64,000 nucleotides of DNA from Spartinivicinus ruber (GCF_011009015.1 NZ_CP048878.1:609501-673500); one strand, 5' to 3'. Positions 47,485-56,800 are shown, numbered from the stretch's first letter. The notes: generated by a model from the letters alone, not told the origin. Made by a program: numbers and translations.

Positions 47485-47570
47485 TTTAGAGGTACCTTTT
47501 AGGTGTTTCTAATAGGTGCCGCTTAGTTACTTTTAATAAAATAGTAGGGCTTTATAGTAAGGTTTCTCGT

Positions 47571-49040
47571 ATGAACAATCCTCAAAGATCTTTTACCAAG
47601 CCAAAACAATTTGATACAAATATTATTGCAATTGGTGCAGGCTCTGCTGGTTTGGTAACATCTTATATTGCTGCTGCCGTTAAAGCCAAGGTAGCCTTGA
47701 TTGAACGTCATAAAATGGGTGGGGATTGCTTAAATACAGGGTGTGTTCCATCAAAAGCGCTTATTCGCTCAGCAAAAATTAAACACTATATTGATCGAGC
47801 AGCTGAATTTGGGCTAGAGCAGACAGCAGTAACAGTGAACTTTGCTAAAGTAATGGAGCGAGTACAACGTATTATAAAAAAGGTAGAGCCGCATGACTCC
47901 ATCGAGCGTTATACTGGATTAGGAGTTGAGTGTGTTACTGGAAGTGCTAAAATAAAGTCCCCCTATGAAGTGGAAGTCGATGATAAAGTCATTACAACTA
48001 AAAATATTGTAATTGCAACTGGTGCTAGGCCTTTTGTTCCCCCTATTTCTGGAATAGAAAACATTGACTATTATACATCAGATACTATTTGGGAAATTCG
48101 TGAACAGCCAAAAAGGCTACTGGTATTAGGCGGTGGTCCAATTGGTTGTGAGTTGGCTCAGGCTTTTTCCAGGCTGGGTTCTGAGGTCATTCAGTTGGAT
48201 ATGGCTGAACGTGTTTTACCTAGAGAAGATGAAGATGTCGCTAAATTTGTGACTAATAAATTTCAAGCTGAAGGTATTGATGTTCGAGTAAATCATAAAG
48301 CAATAGAGTTTAAGCAACAAAATGATAAGAAAATATTGATTGCTGAATACCAGGGAGAAAATATTGAAGTTGAGTGTGATACTGTTTTATTAGCTGTAGG
48401 ACGTCAGGCTAATTCTAAAGGACTTGGCTTAGAAGAGCTAGGGATAGAATTAAATCCACAGGGCACAATAAAAGTAAATGAATATCTGCAAACCAACTAT
48501 AAAAATATTTATGCCTGTGGTGATGTGGCAGGCCCTTATCAGTTTACCCATACAGCGGCTCATCAGGCATGGTATGCTTGTGTTAATGCACTTTTTGGTA
48601 AATTAAAAAAATTCAAAGTTGATTATTCGGTAATTCCGTGGGCAACTTTTACTGATCCTGAAGTCGCTAGAGTAGGATTGAATGAGCAAGATGCTAAAGA
48701 TCAAGGGATTCCCTATGAAGTCACTTATTATGGTATTGATGATTTAGATCGAGCAATTGCTGATGAAGAAGACCATGGATTTGTCAAAGTACTCACTCAG
48801 CCTGGAAAAGATAAAATCTTAGGTGTGACAATAGTTGGTTATCACGCAGCAGAACTGATTGCTGAGTTCGTTAGTGCTATGAAGCATGGTTTAGGTTTAA
48901 ATAAAATCCTTGGAACCATTCATATTTATCCCACATTAGCAGAAGCGAATAAATATGCTGCAGGTATGTGGAAAAAAGCCAATGTATCACCCACTATATT
49001 AGCTTGGCTGGAAAAATTTCATAGATGGATGCGGAAGTAA
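47571..49040 (+). CDS. FAD-dependent pyridine nucleotide-disulfide oxidoreductase (mercuric-reductase-like)
   Basis: 489 residues. FAD site G-A-G-S-A-G near residue 22, redox-active pair C53-L-N-T-G-C58-V-P-S-K, NAD(P) site G-G-G-P-I-G-C-E near residue 187, second FAD motif Y-A-C-G-D-V-A near residue 310, and a C-terminal dimerisation domain with H-I-Y-P-T-L-A-E containing the active-site base His. There is no N-terminal heavy-metal domain and no C-terminal Cys pair, so it is not a true mercuric reductase; it also lacks any link to lipoamide-enzyme genes. It lies 86 bases after the TVP38 gene and probably shares its operon. Confidence 0.9.
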   Translation: MNNPQRSFTKPKQFDTNIIAIGAGSAGLVTSYIAAAVKAKVALIERHKMGGDCLNTGCVPSKALIRSAKIKHYIDRAAEFGLEQTAVTVNFAKVMERVQRIIKKVEPHDSIERYTGLGVECVTGSAKIKSPYEVEVDDKVITTKNIVIATGARPFVPPISGIENIDYYTSDTIWEIREQPKRLLVLGGGPIGCELAQAFSRLGSEVIQLDMAERVLPREDEDVAKFVTNKFQAEGIDVRVNHKAIEFKQQNDKKILIAEYQGENIEVECDTVLLAVGRQANSKGLGLEELGIELNPQGTIKVNEYLQTNYKNIYACGDVAGPYQFTHTAAHQAWYACVNALFGKLKKFKVDYSVIPWATFTDPEVARVGLNEQDAKDQGIPYEVTYYGIDDLDRAIADEEDHGFVKVLTQPGKDKILGVTIVGYHAAELIAEFVSAMKHGLGLNKILGTIHIYPTLAEANKYAAGMWKKANVSPTILAWLEKFHRWMRK

Positions 49041-49119
49041 ATGATTTTTATAAATTCCATCCTAATATTTACCTAGCGTCCAGCTAAAGCGGTACCAGTT
49101 TGATCTCTTTAAATTGGTA

Positions 49120-49270
49120 GGATTTGTTGTCTTCGTTGAACTCTACGGATGGTGCGAATACAGCTTATGCATGGAGGCAAGTCTGATGCAGCAAGACTTG
49201 CGGTAGCTACTTTAATTTTCTTAAGAGTGCTATTGAAAACCATCAATTGATGGTTGCACCTAAAAACCAT
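49120..49270. repeat. Dispersed intergenic repeat, copy R8
   Basis: Starts GTAGGATTTGTTGTCTTCGT and ends CACCTAAAAACCAT; it includes the extra internal module of about 60 bases (49172-49233) that R1 also has. Confidence 0.75.
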
Positions 49271-49273
49271 ATA

Positions 49274-49702
49274 TTATTCAATAATAAGACTGCCATCTTC
49301 ATTGAACTCCCAACAGTCCCCATAAGCAACTTCCCATAAATAACCATCTGGATCTGAGAAGTAGCCACTATAACCACCCCAAAATACGTCTTGGGCTGGC
49401 TTTTCTATTGTGCCCCCTGCTTGCTGGGCTAGCTCCAGAACTGTGTTCACTTCAGCTTTGGATTTGGTGTTATGTGCTAAGGTGATTCCAGAAAAACTTG
49501 ATCGATTGATTATAAACTCTGAAGATACATCTTTAGCTAGCTCATTCAGAGGGTAAAGAGCCAAACACACACCACTTGTTTTGAAAAAGATGATACCATC
49601 TTCAGGTTTTTTAGAAGTAGGAAACCCAAGAGTAGTATAGAATTGATAGGACTTTTCTAGGTTTGACACTCCTAATGTGATAATGCTAATACGTGGTTCC
49701 AT
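49274..49702 (-). CDS. VOC-superfamily (glyoxalase/bleomycin-resistance fold) protein
   Basis: 142 residues. Beta-alpha-beta-beta-beta modules with the typical start I-S-I-I-T-L-G-V-S-N-L-E-K-S-Y-Q-F-Y and the second-module motif G-G-Y-S-G-Y-F-S-D-P-D-G-Y-L-W-E-V-A. A Glu in the last motif and a possible metal ligand set are retained, but substrate cannot be read from sequence. Single gene, convergent with the disulfide reductase, with repeat R8 between them. Confidence 0.88.
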   Translation of the reverse strand: MEPRISIITLGVSNLEKSYQFYTTLGFPTSKKPEDGIIFFKTSGVCLALYPLNELAKDVSSEFIINRSSFSGITLAHNTKSKAEVNTVLELAQQAGGTIEKPAQDVFWGGYSGYFSDPDGYLWEVAYGDCWEFNEDGSLIIE

Positions 49703-50426
49703 TGATTAATAATCCTGTTGTAAAGTAAGCATGGTCAATACCATATATAATGATACTGTAAAAGCAGCAAGAGTGTAATGATACTTTAGTTCTAATAAAA
49801 GGCTAAAGTATAAGATTGTGTAAATTTAGTAAGTATTATCAAAATAACTAATAGTTTGATAGTATCTTATTATATAGTTACTTAGTTATATAAAAGTTGA
49901 AACAGTTAAACTTTTATAGTCTCATTAAAAAAATAATATATGAAATTTTAAATGCTGCTAGTCTATATTATTTTTATCCTAGTAGGTTGTAATATTGGTT
50001 GATACTTCGGAGCAAGCTATTATTACTAGTGTATAGTATACAACATATTGAGTTGATTAATGACATATTGCAATGACTGACTATTTTGATTGATAGGTCT
50101 TTTAGTTCCATTGGTTGAGATGTTTTTTATTTAGGATAGATGTGATTGATATGCTAAAGGATGAAAATGTAAAAAATTTTCATATGCATATAAATATGCC
50201 TCGGATTAACACCTGCCATAACTGGTAAGTCCTTCATTATCAGTTTGTGCAAAGCAAAGTCAAGCTTGACGCCTAATACCTATTATATTGCTGATGTTGG
50301 TTTTAAGTTTTTTGCTCATGGCTAGTAGCTCTGATCTTTAAAAACTAAACAGTCAAATAGTAAAGAATCCTTTTGTCATTTAAATAAAAGTTAACTTCTT
50401 CTTAGGGAGTATTAAGTTTTTTAAGG
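49703..50426. other. Gene-free AT-rich region
   Basis: About 720 bases of very AT-rich sequence. I see no ORF, RNA gene, repeat-family copy or clear hairpin in it. Confidence 0.4.
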
Positions 50427-51213
50427 CTACCAAAGATAAGAGCTTGTTTTTATCTTGGATACATTAAAGGTGAAAACCTGTTTAGCTGGTGACTTTGCTA
50501 AACCATAGCAAACGTGTAATGGTAATAAGTGTTCTTCTCTCGGATGGCAATAAAAAGCTGCTGGAGCAGAGTGCCAGTTAATCAGTTTATTTTCTCTTTC
50601 AGCTTCTGTAAGCTTCTGACTTATACAGGTATCTATAAGCCATTTCTGCTTCTGGAAATACTCCAAAAAATGCTTTGAGATTGTGAAATGAAAAACCTGA
50701 GCCAATAACCATTACTTTTTCTTTTCTCAACTCAGAAAGTGCCTTACCGACTTGAATATGTTGTTCAGGATTTAATGTATTTAACAGGGATACTTGGACG
50801 CAGGGGATATTAGCATCTGGATACATTATTTTAAGTGGTATAAATAATCCATGATCAAAGCCTCTATCTTCATTAAGGTTTTCCTCAATACCTTTGTTTT
50901 TTAATAAATTAAATATTTTTTTTGCTAGGATTGGGTGACCTGGGGCAGGGTATTGGATATTATAGGATTCTTCTGGAAAACCATAAGAATCATATATTAG
51001 TGAAGGTGATTCACCACTAGTAATGGTTGGGATGGCTTCCTCCCAGTGAGCACTAATAACCACAATTGCCTGTGGTTTTTCGACGATAGAAGCAATTTTT
51101 TTAAGATTGTCTACTAATTTTATGTGTCCTTTATCATTTAATAGTGATAAAGGCCCACCACCATGAGATATATATAGCACTTCACTAAGAGAAGTATTTG
51201 ATCTGCTATTCAA
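50427..51213 (-). pseudogene. DODA-type extradiol aromatic ring-opening dioxygenase, frameshifted
   Basis: Two overlapping frames together make one LigB/DODA-like protein of about 260 residues. The first frame (51213-50640) has Y-I-S-H-G-G-G-P (metal His near residue 17), V-I-S-A-H-W-E, F-D-H-G-L-F-I-P-L and G-S-G-F-S-F-H-N; the second supplies the C-terminal W-L-I-D-T-C ... Y-C-H-P-R-E-E-H-L-L-P-L-H-V-C. The break is a one-base change near 50640, close to a GAAAT run. All metal ligands and the C-terminal signature survive, so this is either a very recent mutation or a sequencing error. These enzymes open catechol-type rings (4,5-DOPA-type) using non-heme metal. Confidence 0.82.
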
Positions 51214-51471
51214 GGAAACCTCCTACTATTATGGACTCTTAGTAATTATAGTGTAAGAATTTCTACTTTGAATATAAAAATTAGGAAAATAAATGTAGAG
51301 GTTAAACTAATCTGGTTTACTAATTAAATTTATATAATATTTTTTATGGAATGCTATTCAGTATATTTATATAATAATGATTAGGTTTGATTGGTAACAT
51401 AAAGGGATAAAAGCTGAAAGTAGTTGGCAGATAATACTATATTATTGATAATCCATTTGGTGTTTAACTAC

Positions 51472-52347
51472 CTAGTCCTTAAAAAAAGGATAGCGCTTTA
51501 CAAAATCTAGAAAGCACTTTAATGCTTTAGGTTGTTGGTTTCTACTTAGGTAAATAGCATAATATCTATTGTCAGGTACTTTGAGTGTGTCAATAGTTAT
51601 TAATTTTTGTTCCCTGATTGACTCTTTACAGAAAAATATAGGTAGAAGTGCTAACCCTTGTCCATTAATACTGGCTTCCTTAATAAATAACAAGCTGTTA
51701 CTACTCACTGTACCATTGACGTCAATATTAACTGTTTTATTAGTGCTTGTAAGTGGCCACTTAGGTAATGAGTCATGAATAATACAGTTATGTTTCTGTA
51801 GTGTCTGGATATCTGGTACACCAAACTGCTTAATGTAGTCAGGGCTGGCAACAACTACTCGTTTCAGGTTGGAAATTTTTTTACAAATCAAGTTAGAATC
51901 TTGTAATCGGCCAGTACGAAAGGCCACATCAATGCTATTGCTAACAATATCCATTGTTGTATCTGATACAAGCATTTCAATAGAGATATTTGGATATAGT
52001 TGTTGAAATTGTGTAATAACTTTTCCATGTATTGTCGTGCCTGAAGCTTCAGGAGCAGTAATCCGTAATTTACCCGTAGGTTGATCTCGCCACTCATTTA
52101 AAGCCAAGTTAGCTTCCTCAGCAGCTGTTAGCATATGCATACAGTACTTAACATACACTTCGCCTGCTGCTGTTAAACTGAGTTTTCGCGTGTTACGCGA
52201 CAATAGCTTTACATCAAGCTGATTTTCTAATGAAGATATGTGCTGAGACACTGTTGATCTTGGTACTTCTAATGCTTTGGCCGCTGCTGTAAAGCTGCCA
52301 TGCTTAACGACCAATGCAAAGCTGGCCATTTTCGTTAGCGGTATCAT
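51472..52347 (-). CDS. LysR-family transcriptional regulator
   Basis: 291 residues. N-terminal winged HTH (F-A-L-V-V-K-H-G-S-F-T-A-A-A-K-A-L-E-V-P-R-S-T-V-S-Q-H, split here for length: residues 9-35) and a C-terminal effector-binding domain. It is divergent from the quinone-reductase-like gene at 52552, the usual LysR-target arrangement, and a perfect inverted repeat lies 14 bases before its start. Probably regulates itself and that gene, perhaps also the dioxygenase behind it. Confidence 0.92.
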   Translation of the reverse strand: MIPLTKMASFALVVKHGSFTAAAKALEVPRSTVSQHISSLENQLDVKLLSRNTRKLSLTAAGEVYVKYCMHMLTAAEEANLALNEWRDQPTGKLRITAPEASGTTIHGKVITQFQQLYPNISIEMLVSDTTMDIVSNSIDVAFRTGRLQDSNLICKKISNLKRVVVASPDYIKQFGVPDIQTLQKHNCIIHDSLPKWPLTSTNKTVNIDVNGTVSSNSLLFIKEASINGQGLALLPIFFCKESIREQKLITIDTLKVPDNRYYAIYLSRNQQPKALKCFLDFVKRYPFFKD

Positions 52348-52360
52348 AATGACTTCTCAT

Positions 52361-52378
52361 TGTTCATATTTATGAACA
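52361..52378. promoter_or_regulatory. Probable LysR operator
   Basis: TGTTCATATTTATGAACA, a perfect 7-bp inverted repeat with a 4-base spacer containing the T-N11-A core, immediately upstream of the lysR-type gene in the divergent region (52348-52551). Confidence 0.6.
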
Positions 52379-52551
52379 CTATTGTTTGATAATATAGTCT
52401 AATCACTATTAATGTATCTGTCTATAATGCTGATAAAGACCTGAACTAAGTTAATGTATAAAGGTTGTAAGTGAGTTGCCTGGTCATTAAATAATAAAGT
52501 TGGCAATAAAATATATTATTAATGTTTATAACGTAAATGAGATAAACTAAT

Positions 52552-53565
52552 ATGAAAGCAATAGGTTTTACTGAATCAAGATCAATTACTGATGAACAGA
52601 GTTTATTAGAGATTTCGCTTGATAGACCTGAGCCTGGTCCACGAGATTTATTGGTCAAAGTTTCTGCTGTTTCGCTTAATCCCGTTGATGTGAAGGTACG
52701 TCAACGTGCTGCAGTGCAAACTCAATTAGCGGAACCTAGAATTTTAGGTTTTGATGCTGTGGGTGAAGTGGTTGCAGTTGGGCAAGATGTGAGTTTATTT
52801 AAAGTAGGTGATAGGGTTTTTTACGCAGGAGACATTAGTCGTCCAGGTAGTAATGCTGAATTTCAGCTGGTGGATGAGCGAATAGTAGGTCATAAGCCCA
52901 CTCAACTGTCTATTGAAGAAGCGGCGGCATTACCTTTAACTTCATTGACAGCTTGGGAGGCTTTGTTTGACCGTCTCTCTATACAAACAGAAGAAGGAAA
53001 AAACAAGACAATATTAATTATTGGGGGAGCTGGTGGTGTCGGTTCTATAGCTATTCAACTGGCTAAGCAAGTTGGAAAGCTTAATGTGATTGCAACAGCT
53101 TCAAGGTCAGAAACAGAACAGTGGGTGAAGGAGCTGGGAGCAGATACAGTGGTTAACCATCACCAATTAGTGGAAGATGTTAAAGCTCAGGGGATAGAAC
53201 AAGTCGATTATATTTTTAATACGGCTGATACTTATAATCATTGGGAAGCAATGGTGCAGCTTATTAAACCACAAGGTGGAATTGTGGGGATTGTAGAAAG
53301 TAAGGAGCCAATTAATCTTTCACAATTACAGGGGAAATCAGCCTCTTTTCATTGGGAATTAATGTTTACTCGGCCAATGTTTAATACGCTAGATATGGTT
53401 CAGCAACATCATATTTTACAGCAAATTAGCAAGTTAACTGATGAAGGTATTATTCGATCAACTTTAACAGAAACGATGAATGGGCTAAATGTAGATACAT
53501 TCAAGCTGGCCCATCAGAAAATAGAAAGCGGGAAAATGATAGGTAAGCTGGTAGTTACTTATTAG
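52552..53565 (+). CDS. Zinc-type alcohol dehydrogenase / quinone oxidoreductase family protein
   Basis: 337 residues, medium-chain dehydrogenase fold. N-terminal GroES-like domain (S-L-N-P-V-D-V-K-V-R, then G-F-D-A-V-G-E-V-V-A-V-G) and a Rossmann domain with I-I-G-G-A-G-G-V-G-S near residue 158. The catalytic and structural zinc cysteines are absent, so it is of the quinone-reductase (QOR) type using NADPH rather than a true zinc enzyme. Divergent from the LysR gene, which probably controls it in response to an electrophile or quinone. Confidence 0.9.
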   Translation: MKAIGFTESRSITDEQSLLEISLDRPEPGPRDLLVKVSAVSLNPVDVKVRQRAAVQTQLAEPRILGFDAVGEVVAVGQDVSLFKVGDRVFYAGDISRPGSNAEFQLVDERIVGHKPTQLSIEEAAALPLTSLTAWEALFDRLSIQTEEGKNKTILIIGGAGGVGSIAIQLAKQVGKLNVIATASRSETEQWVKELGADTVVNHHQLVEDVKAQGIEQVDYIFNTADTYNHWEAMVQLIKPQGGIVGIVESKEPINLSQLQGKSASFHWELMFTRPMFNTLDMVQQHHILQQISKLTDEGIIRSTLTETMNGLNVDTFKLAHQKIESGKMIGKLVVTY

Positions 53566-53625
53566 ATTGATTAAAAGTGCTACATTTCTTTATACTGGGG
53601 CATTAATATAATTGTTGAATAATAG

Positions 53626-54231
53626 CTATAATGGTTTTGAAAATAAATAAATCTCTAGCTTCGTTCCTTGGATAAAAATGTCAGAAAGACTATCCAGATT
53701 ATAATTGATCAAACCTGTCAATGAGATATGAAATGGCAGTAACATTGAGTCACTTGGTTGTTCAAGCTCTGGCAATAAGGTATTTAAAGTAAGTGTATAG
53801 TGCTCTTTATCCAAGGGCTGCAGTTCATTACTAATGCTGCTTGTATAGGTCTTAGAAGTAAAATCTGTTGCTCGCTGATTATGATAGCCGACAAGTAATT
53901 TGGAGGTGATTCTATCGCCTTCATGGGTCATTTGTCCTAAGAAGTCTACTATCACTTTTGAATGGCGATAGTCAATAGCGTAGCCTTCTGGTACAAAAAC
54001 TTCCCCTGTGATACGGCATTTTGTTATTGGTTGGGTATTTTCACGATCGACTTTTAGTGAACGTATATCAAAAACTATTTTAGTTGTACCCACTTGTTCT
54101 ACTATATAGGCCCCTTTACACTGACTAACATCAACATTCAATAGTTCAATGACGTCCTGCTGTTGTGAGGCAATAATAAAGCTACAATGACAAAGTAGCC
54201 AGCCATAAGTTAAGTGGCAGTATCGCATCAC
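53626..54231 (-). CDS. Secreted DUF4360-like protein, divergent paralogue
   Basis: 201 residues with an N-terminal signal peptide (hydrophobic to about residue 21). Layout follows the two neighbouring DUF4360 proteins: an early Cys (D-V-S-Q-C-K-G), a beta-rich body with K-C-R-I-T-G-E-V-F-V-P-E-G-Y-A-I-D near residue 78 (compare R-C-T-M-N-Y-K-V-N-L-P-R-G-Y-R-L-D in the next gene), and then beta strands. The C-terminal Cys pair of the neighbours is missing. It is 73 bases downstream of the next gene in the same direction, with a terminator between them. Confidence 0.6.
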   Translation of the reverse strand: MMRYCHLTYGWLLCHCSFIIASQQQDVIELLNVDVSQCKGAYIVEQVGTTKIVFDIRSLKVDRENTQPITKCRITGEVFVPEGYAIDYRHSKVIVDFLGQMTHEGDRITSKLLVGYHNQRATDFTSKTYTSSISNELQPLDKEHYTLTLNTLLPELEQPSDSMLLPFHISLTGLINYNLDSLSDIFIQGTKLEIYLFSKPL

Positions 54232-54251
54232 ATATCCTCATTCTAATTAAA

Positions 54252-54280
54252 AGAGAGCAGCAGTTTAGTTGCTACTCTCT
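54252..54280 (-). terminator. Terminator after the DUF4360 gene
   Basis: AGAGAGCAGCA with TTGCTACTCTCT form a long stem with one mismatch; read on the minus strand it is followed by TTTTA. Confidence 0.65.
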
Positions 54281-54304
54281 ACTATTTATATTAATAGTCT
54301 TATT

Positions 54305-54943
54305 TTAAAGTGTAGAGTCAGCTCCCTGTTGGCAAGGGCTAAACTGAATTCTACAAAGTTTTACATAACCAGCATCTGAAACACCTTCATCTAAAGAAAC
54401 GAGTGTAATGCCGCTTCTGTCAGTTTTGGGTTGAGTTGTTGATACATATAAACTGGTGGTTAAAGGAACTGAAGTTCCATAGCAACTTTGATGCTGTGGT
54501 GATAACTGGCTTCGGGAAATAGTGCCAACATAGTCATTGATATCTCCTGCTCCACCATCTTCTTCTTTATTTAAAAAACGAGTATTACGAACAGAAGGTG
54601 CATTTGCAACGCGATGGGAAACAGTTACACGACCAGAGCCCTGTTCTGATAGTTGGTATATACCATCAACTGCAAATACAAATGAATCAAGTCGATAGCC
54701 TCTTGGCAGATTAACTTTATAATTCATTGTGCAGCGGCGCTTTGAATATACACCTTCCGTGCTATTGGCTGTCATATCATTAAAAAAGGCGGCAATATAG
54801 GTTTTACCTCCTTCGTTAACAATTCTAATATCATCTCCAATGCAATCGCCAGATAGTTGTGGTTGACTAATATGCAACGGGTTCGCAGATGCTGTTGCTG
54901 CTATAAATGAAAGAGATAATGCTGTAAGTGCTTTTTTAAACAT
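54305..54943 (-). CDS. Secreted DUF4360 protein
   Basis: 212 residues with a signal peptide ending near A-T-A-S-A-N (residues 16-21). The mature part fits DUF4360: G-D-C-I-G-D-D-I-R-I-V, I-A-A-F-F-N-D-M-T-A, R-R-C-T-M-N-Y-K-V-N-L-P-R-G-Y-R-L-D-S-F, Y-Q-L-S-E-Q-G-S-G, then two more cysteines (H-Q-S-C-Y-G-T and K-L-C-R-I). The even set of conserved Cys suggests two disulfides in an exported protein. DUF4360 proteins are of unknown role and are found as secreted proteins in fungi and bacteria. Closest local relative is the divergent gene at 55195. Confidence 0.8.
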   Translation of the reverse strand: MFKKALTALSLSFIAATASANPLHISQPQLSGDCIGDDIRIVNEGGKTYIAAFFNDMTANSTEGVYSKRRCTMNYKVNLPRGYRLDSFVFAVDGIYQLSEQGSGRVTVSHRVANAPSVRNTRFLNKEEDGGAGDINDYVGTISRSQLSPQHQSCYGTSVPLTTSLYVSTTQPKTDRSGITLVSLDEGVSDAGYVKLCRIQFSPCQQGADSTL

Positions 54944-55194
54944 GAATCACTCCTTTGATTCAGATATAGTTAGATTTATTATTTGAAAGGCAGTTTTTGC
55001 CATACTTAAAATAAAATAGCAAGCTAAAGACTAATAAGATTTTAATTGAATATCTAGGCTTAATTAGTCATATGCTAATAGGAATACAGTACTCATTTTG
55101 GTGTTGGTGGTTGTTTATCGTATAACTTAGTTGATTTAATAATTATATTGATTTTTTATTTTGAGTCTCTTTTCACTGTGATAAGGTCATAAAT

Positions 55195-55803
55195 ATGAAA
55201 TGCAAAGTAATTGCTTTTATTATACTTTTTATAAGTATGGTTACAGTAACAGCTTCTGTTTCCGCCTTTGATAATATTGAATTTGATAGTTTGTCATTAG
55301 AAGGGAATTGTATTAATGATGATATTCAAGTAATTAAAGAGTTAGGAGGTGCTTATATAAAGGCATATTTTAATGATATGACAACCACTACAATGGTAAC
55401 AAGTCCTGAAATACGTAAATGTATTATTCAATATAATGTCACAATTCCGCGAGATTATCGATTAAGTAGCTTAAAATTTGCTATGGATAGTATCTATAAA
55501 TTTTCAATAGGAGGGTCTGCTTGGTTATCTATTGCTCACGGTGTAGGTAATGCAGCCCCTTATCGTTCGAGTAAACTTTACCACTATAAAAGAGATGGCG
55601 AAAATGGTGAAATAAATGACTATAATGTGACAATTCCATGGAATAAACTACCTCAGGAATATCAAGGATGTGGCGCAACTAAAATACCAGTTAAAACTGA
55701 GTTAATGATAGTTGCATCTCAATTCACCAATGCTGGGCCTACAGTTATTACCTTGGATGAAGCTGTATCAAGAGTAAAATTGCAGTACTGTAGTGATAGA
55801 TAA
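55195..55803 (+). CDS. Secreted DUF4360 protein (paralogue, divergent)
   Basis: 202 residues, signal peptide to about residue 25 (V-S-A-F-D). Same motifs and four cysteines in the same order as the gene at 54305: G-N-C-I-N-D-D-I-Q-V, Y-F-N-D-M-T-T, R-K-C-I-I-Q-Y-N-V-T-I-P-R-D-Y-R-L, E-I-N-D-Y-N-V-T-I-P-W, Q-G-C-G-A-T and L-Q-Y-C. Divergent from its paralogue with about 250 bases between, so the pair probably arose by inverted local duplication. The coiled-coil gene follows 57 bases downstream. Confidence 0.78.
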   Translation: MKCKVIAFIILFISMVTVTASVSAFDNIEFDSLSLEGNCINDDIQVIKELGGAYIKAYFNDMTTTTMVTSPEIRKCIIQYNVTIPRDYRLSSLKFAMDSIYKFSIGGSAWLSIAHGVGNAAPYRSSKLYHYKRDGENGEINDYNVTIPWNKLPQEYQGCGATKIPVKTELMIVASQFTNAGPTVITLDEAVSRVKLQYCSDR

Positions 55804-55859
55804 TGTATACACTTTCATAGCAGGCTAACTATATATTGCAAATTATAAAGGAAAAAATT

Positions 55860-56147
55860 ATGAGTATGAAAGAATCCTATGAAAAGAAGCTAGAGGCTAA
55901 ACTTGATGAGCTAAGTGCTGAAATTGATAAGTTAAAGGCAAAAGCAAAGCAAACTGAAGCAGATACTGAGCTTGAGTATTATAAACATATTGAAGAGCTT
56001 AAAACTATGCAAGAAAATGCTCGTACTAAGTTAAATGAATTAAAAGTAGCAAGTAACGATGCTTGGGAAGACCTTAAAACCGGTCTTGATCATGCAAAGG
56101 ATTCACTCAATGATGCTTTAAAATCAGTAGCATCTAGATTTAAATAG
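55860..56147 (+). CDS. Small coiled-coil protein (sll1863-type)
   Basis: 95 residues from ATG 55860, with AAAGGA about 8 bases upstream; an in-frame start at 55836 overlaps it. Almost entirely one charged heptad coiled coil (K-L-E-A-K-L-D-E-L-S-A-E-I-D-K-L-K-A-K-A ...) with no membrane segment or signal peptide and a C-terminal amphipathic helix (D-A-L-K-S-V-A-S-R-F-K). It resembles the small coiled-coil stress-response proteins known from cyanobacteria and gammaproteobacteria. Function unknown. It may be co-transcribed with the DUF4360 gene upstream. Confidence 0.75.
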   Translation: MSMKESYEKKLEAKLDELSAEIDKLKAKAKQTEADTELEYYKHIEELKTMQENARTKLNELKVASNDAWEDLKTGLDHAKDSLNDALKSVASRFK

Positions 56148-56497
56148 CTAGGGTATGTGGATCAAACCTTCTTTCTTTATTAACAGTATTTTGTTTATTC
56201 ATGTTAGGTGAAGTAATTTGATCACTAAAGTTGCAGGTATACGCTGCATTTTTACTCGTGCTGCGACTGGTTTATCCTTGACTCCTATTTGTAGGGATAA
56301 CGAGGTCGTAATTATGGATATGGATTCCCTTAGGTTGACGTTTGTGTAAATTACTTTCAGTGATATTACCGAAGTAATTAAATTGATTATACTTATTGAA
56401 GTTTGATTTTTTGTTATGTATAAAATACTGACGGGTATAAGTTTACCCGTGCAAAAATTGTTAAAACATATTTTTATTGTTTATCTTTGCATTATTG
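56148..56497. other. Gene-free region with a short hairpin
   Basis: No ORF. A perfect 7-bp hairpin, ACGGGTA / TACCCGT, at 56431-56450 may terminate the minus-strand gene ending at 56498. Confidence 0.4.
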
Positions 56498-56800
56498 TTA
56501 GACGAAAGTTTCAAGCTCAACCTGTTGGGTAACTGAGTAAGATAAGCTGGAATAAGATTTAACTGTAAATAATAATAGCTCCTCAAAGTTGTCATGAGGC
56601 AGATTGTATAAGGATGCTATTAGCATAGCTTCAAGTACAGTGAACCATGCCCATTTGGAAAAAGTTGTTTGGTTTCTATTTGGTTGCAATTCGAAATGTT
56701 TTTGCAGGAACTTCTCATGCTTGCTGAGAAGTAATAATGCCATTTCAGTTTCACTATCACTACAACCATTATGACATAAAGAAGTATTTTGTGTATTCAT
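56498..56800 (-). CDS. Small uncharacterised protein
   Basis: 100 residues. No family recognised, no signal peptide. Begins M-N-T-Q-N-T-S-L-C-H-N-G-C-S with two cysteines 4 residues apart; the middle is helical (E-T-E-M-A-L-L-L-L-S-K-H-E-K-F-L-Q-K-H) and there is one moderately hydrophobic segment (W-F-T-V-L-E-A-M-L-I-A-S-L-Y). An A-rich GGAGAT sequence precedes the start. Coding status rests on the open frame and ribosome site. Confidence 0.5.
   Translation of the reverse strand: MNTQNTSLCHNGCSDSETEMALLLLSKHEKFLQKHFELQPNRNQTTFSKWAWFTVLEAMLIASLYNLPHDNFEELLLFTVKSYSSLSYSVTQQVELETFV

Noticed and set aside
47571-49040. True mercuric reductase or lipoamide dehydrogenase
   Set aside because: No C-terminal vicinal cysteines or heavy-metal domain for MerA, and no 2-oxo-acid dehydrogenase genes nearby, so only the superfamily is named.
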